DNA of 64,000 nucleotides, taken from Whitmania pigra (lineage: Eukaryota > Annelida > Clitellata > Hirudinida > Haemopidae). Both the position numbers and the translations under genes were made by a program. Position 1 is the first letter of the stretch. Each line of letters begins with the position of its first letter. Below the pieces are notes generated by a model that saw nothing but the letters and a program-made list of their open reading frames with translations, was not told the origin of the DNA and did no database searches. Positions 56,181-64,000 of this stretch are shown here, one piece after another. The stretch covers positions 2,963,501-3,027,500 of the forward strand of contig JAJTWR010000299.1 of the NCBI GenBank assembly GCA_021613335.1, written 5' to 3'.

Positions 56181-57951
56181 TAGTGGCGTAGCTAGGGATA
56201 TGTCAAATGTACATATGTCCCCCGGCGCCAAAATGAGGCTTACAAATGAGGCTTTTTATGTTCGTATTATATGTAACATTATATTATAACAACTGAACAA
56301 GGGTAATAAATCGGCCACAAGATGACTGCAGCGGCTATATCAGACGTATCATAAGTTCTGCCATCCGCTGTGGACGAGTTTAAAAAAGCTGTGCCCATCA
56401 CAGTAAATCAGGAATCTGAAACACGTTGGAGCGCTCAGAAGCAAGGTTATCCATGAAGGACTGGATGAACTACAGTAGGGCCAGACAAATTATCGGAGGA
56501 CTCGACTATGACGTCTAAACCACAAGTGATGCAGTTACCGTCGTATTAAATCATAGCTTCATAGTTTTCTAGAATGCCATTCTTGGAAAAATTGATCGTT
56601 TACAGATGGGCTTACAAGATCCTAATATGAATTTTAAGGAAGCAGCAACTGATATTGAATCTTTGAAGCAAGAACTTGTGAGGCTTACAAATGATGATTT
56701 GAACCAACTTGCAAGTATAAAATTGGAAATTGAAACTTATTTTGTTGTATTTATACATGCTTCGATGGGTCTGGATCATCTAGGCCAGTGGTGCACGCCC
56801 TCAGACCCGCGACAAGCCGCCATGTGGGCCACGAAGGTTGACAAGAAAATTTAAAAAAATAGGTCTTTCAGTCAATTTTCGTAAGGTTCGTGAATGAACA
56901 CGTAGGAAGCACCGACGTACATCTCAAAGTTTAAAATTTTTTTATCACTGATTAACAGCCGAGTTACTGACTATTTCCATGGCATGAGCTATAACTCAAC
57001 CATCATCGCGAAGTCTTACAAGAAAAGTAAAAACAAAGTTTTTCAGTAAATTTTCGTAAGGTTTGTGAATGTAGTAAGAAGCACCGACGTATAATCTCTA
57101 AAATTCAATTTTAAATTCAAAATTTTTTTTTCACTGGACAAACAGCCGAGTTACTGACTAGTTCCATGGTGCAGCATAGCTGTCGCACCAATCATCTTAG
57201 AGTGCTTTTACAGCTTTCCATAAAACTCGACTCGGTGGACGTCCACAGCCTCCGAGATTTTTGATATTTGATTATTTTCCATCGTTATGCAAACTACGAA
57301 TAGCCTGATGCGATATCTGTTGTGACGCCATCTTGGCGTATAAAAGGAACAGGCCTCGGGAGCATGAGAGTTTGTACGGAGTTGGAACGAGAGTTGAATA
57401 TCAATGTCTCAAAGCTTGTTGCAGACATGCAGCCTCAGCCGTCAAACTAAAATTGTCATGATTTACTATGAACATCAGTCCATCTAGTTCACAACTTTGG
57501 CCTTATTCTCCTGTACATGTTTGTTATTACTTGCGTTGTCTTGATGTTGATGAGGCATAAAATTTGGAATCTATTTTACATGGTCTCATTCGCTCGGCCC
57601 CCGGAGGTTCTCCGAATTCTGTTTGTAGCACTCTGCCAAAAAAGATTTTGTACCACTGGTCCAGGCGATTTTGCCTTTCTTAAAGTTGCAAGAGAGACAT
57701 TGGAAAGAAGATTTGCTTGACCAGTTTGCGACGATGAAATAAAAAAAAGTCTTTTGTAGAGTGTGTAAATCAGAATTCGACAGTGACTGAATGAGTCATG
57801 CAATGTAATTTCTATAAATTTGCTTCTTTAATTATAATATTTCATTAAAATTTTAATTTTTTCGTTATTCGATGTTATAACGACGTTATGGATGGGGGGT
57901 GCCAATTTTATAGTTCGTCCCCGGGCGAAAAATACCCTAGCTAAGCCACTG
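56181..57951 (+). mobile_element. hAT transposon with terminal inverted repeats and 8-bp target duplication
   Basis: Ends are inverted: TAGTGGCGTAGCTAGGG at 56181 and CCCTAGCTAAGCCACTG at 57935-57951 (15 of 17 paired). Flanks are GTTAACTG on the left and GTTAACTC on the right, an 8-bp duplication with one change, as expected for hAT. Broken transposase sequence lies inside: ESETRWSA near 56417, FLEKLIV/ILGKIDRLQ near 56580, and LQDPNMNFKEAATDIESLK with LVRLTNDDL at 56606-56715, like the ZMYM/52-kDa-repressor type. Other repeats are nested at about 56780-57300. Not functional. Confidence 0.8.
56880..57260. repeat. Two copies of a dispersed repeat nested in the hAT element
   Basis: Copies at about 56880-57010 and 57050-57260 share ttcgtaaggtt(c/t)gtgaatg, gaagcaccgacgta and cagccgagttactgacta with each other and with 32320-32720. 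Words ending gtgg near 56790 suggest that another transposon end lies just upstream. Confidence 0.7.
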
Positions 57952-57992
57952 GTTAACTCATAAACAACTTACTATAAATATAAATATCATAT

Positions 57993-58295
57993 ATGCATAA
58001 AAAAGTAGCAGATGCGGCTTGTGTCTATTTAAAGCAAACATTAAGCGATTATTTAATAATTCTGAGTGACGTAAAACTTGTCATTAATGATTGTGGGGCA
58101 TCAAAATTCATTTTCGATGACATTCGACATTTACTTCATTTAGTTGTCAAAATATTTTCCAGCCTCAAAAATGTAGAAATTCTGTTTTCAAGCGAGAATG
58201 TGGTGAAAAACATCTTAAATTATTTAAATTATTATCAAAAATATTCTTCGCGACACTCTTTCAGTGGAATGATGAAACTCATTTTTCGTAAATAA
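57993..58295 (+). CDS. Hypothetical 100-codon ORF
   Basis: ATG-initiated open frame with protein-like, mostly helical composition (KVADAACVYLKQTLSDYLI, KNILNYLNYYQKYSSRHSF), just past the right end of the hAT element. No family recognised, no splice context, and no flanking exon found. It may be chance in AT-rich DNA. Confidence 0.25.
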   Translation: MHKKVADAACVYLKQTLSDYLIILSDVKLVINDCGASKFIFDDIRHLLHLVVKIFSSLKNVEILFSSENVVKNILNYLNYYQKYSSRHSFSGMMKLIFRK

Positions 58296-58620
58296 TTCAT
58301 GCTCATTTAAAATAATTAAAATAATTAAACTAATGGGTTTCAAGTAAAATATTATTTTCTTTCAAGTATTTGAAGAATAATAATTATTATTTATGTTATC
58401 AATTATTTTAATTAGTAATTAATATTTAGGTTTAAATTATTTCGAATAATAAGCACCGATTAGGTGATATCTCTCAATTTATTACCTCATAAATTAGTTA
58501 ATTATGCATTTACTTCGTCTGGTCGATGAAATCTTTAATATTAATTAATTTGCGTAATTAAAGGTAACAATGAATAGTTTAAGTTATTTTTGTGAACGTA
58601 AATATTGTAATTGTAATTGC

Positions 58621-58706
58621 AGTTAATTTATATAACGCCATATTCATGGAGTCAGATGCTCTTCTTGTAACCATTTATATAGCGCTCCTTGCAGGCTGGG
58701 TTTCGA
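58621..58706 (-). mobile_element. SINE tail fragment
   Basis: On the minus strand this reads GCGTTCGAAACCCAGCCTGC, then AGGAGCGCTATATAAATGG and a final TATATAAATTAA. It parallels the B-box-to-tail part of the SINE at 41040-41282. Confidence 0.55.
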
Positions 58707-59100
58707 ACGCGACACATTATTATTGCTACTACTATTATAACCACATCGCATCAATAACATTTTAAAGACGTTGTAAGACATAATTATTTCAGCCCACCCC
58801 AGCTGATAATATTGATTATGACATGTTAATTGGTTAAATGTTAATTTATTAAAAGATGTAATTGATTAGACGATAATCGATGAATTAATTGATTACGTGG
58901 TAATTGCTGCCAAGATAATTGATGACATGAACCGCTGCTAATTGCACAAAACTTTCATCGTGACAAGCGTCAAGAGAATCAACTTTTCAAATGAAGTATT
59001 AACGTAAGTATTCTCACGAAATAATGGCTTGCAAGACATTCAGCAATGTTTTTGGTTATTAGTGCGCTGTCTGGCAATTTTAATTGATATATTATTGATT

Positions 59101-59237
<137 letters not shown>

Positions 59238-59299
59238 TAATTATCTTAAATGTTAATTATCGTAATTAAATGCTGTTATTATTAATAAATGCTATTATT

Positions 59300-61147
59300 A
59301 TTACAATTATGTCTAATATTATTATTGCTGTTACCATGCTACAATCTGTTATTTTAATTAAGATGAATATTTTGTGCCAAAAATGTCTAAAATGTGTAAT
59401 TAACATAAATGTTCTTCTCCGCATTTTGCGAATAAATGCAATTATTTATTAGTTAATGTTGTTCTTTAATAATAAAAGTTGCTATTTATTATTTATTATA
59501 AACTGCTTTAAGAACATTTTCTATTTGCACCATATATATATTATATAATACTATATGCTCCATGCATAGTTCTTCATTATTCTCCAACCGAAAGCATTTA
59601 AAATTGAAACATTTTTTTCTTTCAATGGCAATTAATGCAATATCAAATTATGTAATGCCAAGTAATGCTATTACCAATTAATGCAATGTCAAATAATGCA
59701 ATATATTCTCTAAATCTAAAAGCTTAAATAGAAAGGAATATTTTGATACTTCAAGCAAAATATTAACTTTCAAGAATTCACTTCAATCCGCTGATGCGTG
59801 AATTATGTACGATTTCTTCAATTTATTGAGAAGTAAAAGTTATAAATATAAAATATTAAAATGAACAAAATCACAAAAATTTAAAGCGTGGTGAATAACA
59901 TCGAAGTCCAGTGGATTTTAAATTTGAATCTTTTTATTGAAACAATAATAAAATTTTCATAACCTTTTAACATTCTGACATGTTATTATGCTACAAGTGA
60001 TGACGATGGCGACGAAGACGACGACGACGACGACGTTGATGATGATGATGATGATGATGAGAGCTATTCTTTCCTTCTCAACACATTTATTGCCTCGATT
60101 CTTTAAGCATTCCATTTTAAACAAATCTCTGAAGAATTTGTATCGACTATGTTTTGCATTTAAATGTATGTTTTGTATGTAAATGCATATTTTGCACTTA
60201 CACGTACTTTTTACATCCAATTACGTGTATATTTTTTATTTCAATTTAATTTCAATTTAAGACATATTAATTTAACTTTTCCATTCTGGAGAATTAAAAA
60301 AATGCCCACTGAGGTCATTGTAATTTCGAAATAAGATCCTTGCCACGACATGATCAGTGGTGCTAAATTTTCTGGAGACCAGCTTTACTTTGTCGAGGAG
60401 GATAGAAAGGATGCAAAAGCACTTGGAAGAGGAAAAAAAAATTCAACAAAATCACGAAGCACTTCACGATCGCCTCGAAAATTTATCTTCTTGAATTTCA
60501 CCGTCACGTGTCCTTGGATTCGTCGGAAATGTTTGAAATAAACCAAAAGGACATTAAATTTCAATGACTGGAAATATTTCTCAGATCATTAACAATGATT
60601 TATTTTCAAGTCAAAAATATTCTGGTCGTTGCATCTGAGAGTTGCACATCATGCTGAATGAGACATTGTTGAATGTGAGGTGAATGTGAGGTGAATGTGA
60701 GGTGAATGCGGCATTGTTTTCAAGAAAATTCATTGACATCCGAGGACAGTCGAATATGAAGTTTGCTGTACTGAGGATGTCACGGAACAAATAAGCAGTT
60801 TGTTCGCCTTTTCTTCGGTTGAGTGATTAGCTTTTCTGATAAAAACATCTCGAATGTTTCAAGATGCGTTTGAGAATCCAGTTGATGACGTGGAGGAATG
60901 AAGCAATCTCTACAGTCAAGGAGTCATTTGTGTGCTCGACTCGACGATCTGTAACGGACACAATGCCTTGTTCCCTTTGAATCTGAAACTTTTCAGTTTC
61001 ACACAACAAAACCAAATTAATCCTTCGCCGAAACTCCTCCGATGTGCAACAAAATCAAGCAAACATTGTTCATCCTTTGAGGAAAATTGCAAAAGCCGCG
61101 CAGGCGATCCGTAGCTTCCGGACCTGGATGGCGTGGAAATGCTGACA
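59300..61147. other. Mostly non-coding
   Basis: Contains a GAC/GAT tract at 60000-60060 and four tandem 11-bp units (gtgaggtgaat) at about 60675-60710. A minus-strand open stretch at 60827-60990 (VTDRRVEHTNDSLTVEIAS) reads as protein-like but could not be linked to an exon chain. Confidence 0.5.
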
Positions 61148-62198
61148 TCACGTTGATGGATTCATTTTTCGTCCAACAGGATCCTGTGACGAGGGGAAAT
61201 CGGAGTAAATAAGATCAATGTAGAGTGTAATTTAGAATTTATGAGAGTAATTACGAATCTCAGTAACCTTGGAACTTCCATAAAATTTAAACAATTCCCC
61301 GCGAGATTCATCACGTGTTGCGACTTTAGGAAAAAGTTTCAGACGAGCTTCATTCTTTCCAGGTTTTTGAAACTCCGCATTGATTGGATGAGATGATTCC
61401 TTTAAAATGCCAGACATTTGACATGATAATGAGGGATGTGACATTAGGACGTCATCATCATCATCGTCACCACCAATGTCATCATCTTCATCGCCATCAA
61501 TGCCAGTGTCAACATAATCTATGTATCACCATCAACGTAATCATCATCATAACCACAACCAACCAATGTCAACATCATCACCACCGTCATCATCACCATC
61601 ATCGCCAATGTCGCCATCACTGTCACGCCATCTTTGTGTAGGAGGTTTCATGGCGAAGAATCGATTATTTTTTAGAATAAAAAAGTGTTTACACAAATGT
61701 TGCAGCACTTACGATTGTTGCTCACTTGTTGGCGTTGTTGTTGTAACATAACATGTGATGCTATGGTTGCAAACAATTTGTGATGCTGTTGTTGCAAACA
61801 ATTTGTGATGTTGTTGTTGTAACATAACTTGTGATGCTGTTGTTGCAAACAACTTGTGTTGGCAACAGAGGGAGTGGTTTGTGAGCATTAAACGTCCAAG
61901 TGCAGTATATTTCAAACATTGACCCACTGCAATTGGATGCCTCACGAACATTAATCAAAGTACATTTTACTCTCAGCTGAAGTCGTACGTCACAATTCTC
62001 TGACAAATGAATGTTTCATTTTGTAGCGTTAGGCAGAGCATGACGTATGCAGGTTGAACTTTTGAGTTGAAAGCATGTTGTCATCAATAAACCTTCATCT
62101 CCATCACCTGGAAACACGCAGGATGCAAATCCTTCTTTAGACTTCTTGTTGAGATCGTAAAGATGACAAAGACTCGTCTTTCGTTTGAGATTGACTGA
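61148..62198 (-). CDS. 3' exons of an unrecognised gene with cysteine-containing segments
   Basis: Four exons chain in phase: 62108-62198 (5' edge uncertain, donor CCAGgtgatg), 61854-61999 (acceptor tttgtcag), 61268-61399 (acceptor attttaaag, donor AAGgttact) and 61148-61183 (acceptor gtcacag, stop TGA). They encode SLCHLYDLNKKSKEGFASC, then ENCDVRLQLRVKCTLINV, NCSGSMFEIYCTW, FQKPGKNEARLKLFPKVAT and RGELFKFYGSSK, ending DPVGRKMNPST. Paired cysteines suggest an extracellular or secreted protein, but no family is recognised. Upstream exons are not resolved: the 62200-62340 stretch is open in two other frames. Confidence 0.5.
61440..61630. repeat. (CAT/CAC)n microsatellite
   Basis: Degenerate trinucleotide tract in the intron between exons 61854-61999 and 61268-61399 of the unrecognised minus-strand gene. 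Confidence 0.85.
61740..61853. repeat. About 25-bp minisatellite, four to five units
   Basis: Tandem units of the form tgtgatgctgttgttgcaaa plus caatt, some with taacataac in place of the caaacaa part. The array runs directly into the splice donor of exon 61854-61999. Confidence 0.8.
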
Positions 62199-62774
62199 CT
62201 ATTCAAGTTAGATCTGATAATCTTCCTCCATGCTTTGTGCAGCAGTTCATTCTTGGCGCCAATGAAATATTTCTGCAAGCATCGTCTGCTGTTGCGAATG
62301 GAAATTGAATGGATACAAGTATGTCTAGCAGTCTGGAGTTTACTTATTAAAACTGACTGAAGCGGTTTTATATTGCTCAATAAAGTGAAAGAATTTCAAT
62401 GAAATAAAATCGATGTTGGTCAATAGACGTGCATTTTCCATGAAATCTTGGAAACATGTTGCAATGTTGCACATAAAGTATCCGCACTCCCAGTTGAGAG
62501 ATCTTCAAAGGTTTTAAAGCCAGGATGCTTTAGTGTTGTTCCTCTGAGCGATATTTCCTGGTGGATGCGTTAATTTTCTTCTCTTGTTGTCTCTGAAATG
62601 AAATTCTGATTAATAAATTCTGATTCTGGCATTTCGAATTAAATGCGCGGGATTTAATTTAAAGATAAAGTTTCAAGCAGACGTTTTTCAACTCACGTCT
62701 TAAACTAAAAGCAAGTTATTGGCGGGATTTCGAAGCTTGTTCGACCTGTGATTCTCCGTCCATCACTGAACTTT

Positions 62775-63240
62775 TTAGTTCCGGAGAGTCTTTTGAGAGG
62801 AGATCGGTGGCAGTTTTTGAGGAGCAGATACGTCATCGATGCATTCGTTGGCCCTCTCAGGAGCATCGCGCGGAGGGAAAGGCAGAGATTGCAATAATGA
62901 GACGTAAGACTGAACAGCGTCCTCGCATACTTCGACTTGTGATTTGGTTGGAAATGGAAATGCTTTGTTGCAGTCGTGCGTGAAATGTTTTCTGTGCGGA
63001 GCGTGAAGATGCAGGGAAGCCATCTCTCTCGAAGGGTCGCCTGAGCTTTTTACCTCCGAGTTTTATTATCGTCGATGCCTTCTGCGCTCTCATTCGTGCT
63101 AACAGGTCCTGCCTCGGACTTTCTCTGATGAATGAATTCATTCCAAGGAAAATAAATCCTGCCATCTTTAATCTCTAATTTAGCTTCGTGCCTGATAATG
63201 GCTTCCAAGAAATCGAGGAAGATCCTTCTCCTTGCTCTAA
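62775..63240 (-). pseudogene. Protein-like open region with a frame break
   Basis: After a possible acceptor (caatttag near 63240) one minus-strand frame reads FLDFLEAIIRHEAKLEIKD, then YFPWNEFIHQRKSEAG, up to a TAA near 63056. From there another frame reads on with equally protein-like sequence (CNKAFPFPTKSQVEVCED, SLLQSLPFPPRDAPERANE) to a TAA at 62775. The two frames meet at an AAAA run near 63068-63071 and differ by one base. Either this is a decayed gene, or the run is mis-sequenced, or a splice I missed connects them. Family unknown. Confidence 0.35.
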
Positions 63241-64000
63241 ATTGAAGATCGTCAATTCGATTGAACCGACTGATTGAACCAATTGATTCGAAATCATCAA
63301 GCGCTGATTCTTCTATTTTTCAGATGAGCTTTGACTGGTTTCAATCAAGATCAAAGATGTCTTGAGATGACATTTGATGAAAAATGGATGTTGTGTGGAT
63401 AGGGGCATGCGTGGAGCACCGCATGCTGCAAACAGCAATTTATGTGAGCGTACACCGAGGAGGTCCTTTCATGTTTTCTTGAGAGAATAGATTCATCCAC
63501 CTGACTCATGGATAACCTGCTCAGATGTTGTGTCTTCCTCTGTCTATATCGTCACCACGGTCAGTAGCTTCATGATGTCGATAATACTAATAATACAATG
63601 TAATATTATATAATGTTCCTTTAATTTGTTATTAATATTTAGTATAATATTTGTTTAATTCATCTAGAGAAGTCATATTTTCGATCTCACTCAAGTGATT
63701 CTATGATAAGTCATTCGGTTATCATCTTTCGACTTGTTTTTAAATTTCACTTACGTCTACTCTTTAATCTTTAATATTTAATATTTAATCTTTAATTTTC
63801 GATTTTTGTTGTTGTATTTTTTAAATTTATTTCACCAACCAATCCAACTAGCGGTTGTCGAGTTATTGCTTTTAATCTTCGTAAAGATCGCGATAAATAT
63901 TTACATAAATACTTTTCCATGTACTACTTTATCACTCTGAAGGCGTTTCCAAGGAGATATTGATTTTAAGGAGTAAATTCGGAGCAAGTATGAATTCGTC
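63241..64000. other. No gene seen
   Basis: AT-rich window end with several taatattt-type runs (63590-63660, 63765-63800). No exon with both splice sites was found. Confidence 0.5.

Overview
This is a eukaryotic, AT-rich, intron-containing animal sequence. It has GT-AG introns, metazoan-type genes, tRNA-derived SINEs, non-LTR retrotransposons, hAT DNA transposons and many trinucleotide microsatellites. A small antistasin-like secreted peptide gene and the repeat content would fit a lophotrochozoan, possibly a leech or other annelid. That placement is inference; nothing here fixes the species.

Layout. 1-7057 (+): 3' part of a gene encoding a long multi-EF-hand, calmodulin-like protein with Q/H/T-rich linkers. 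7925-8746 (-): intronless ORF with a signal-peptide-like start, not recognised. 9390-18958 (-): complete gene for the nucleoporin/chromatin protein ELYS (AHCTF1), 38 coding exons joined by hand into one 1529-codon frame, with a 31-bp minisatellite filling one intron. 19873-21972 (-): nibrin (NBN), three exons. About 22.6-25.3 kb (+): HSDL2, divergent from NBN. 25791-26895 (-): prefoldin subunit 3 (VBP1), convergent with HSDL2. 29123-30044 (-): antistasin-like cysteine-rich secreted peptide. 31.8-35.2 kb: SINEs and the 3' part of an R2/NeSL-like retroelement. 35859-40892 (+), perhaps to 49035: RhoGAP protein of the ARHGAP21/23 type. A block at about 41.0-47.7 kb, probably one of its introns, is packed with transposon debris. 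50-64 kb: mostly simple repeats and AT-rich sequence, with the 3' exons of two unrecognised minus-strand genes (55.5-56.1 kb and 61.1-62.2 kb) and a hAT element with terminal inverted repeats and an 8-bp target duplication.

The recognised genes are unrelated housekeeping and signalling functions: nuclear pore assembly, double-strand-break repair, lipid/peroxisomal oxidoreductase, tubulin/actin folding and Rho signalling. No operon-like logic is visible. The NBN/HSDL2 pair could share a promoter. Exon boundaries were found by eye from splice consensus, reading-frame phase and remembered family similarity; no alignment was run.
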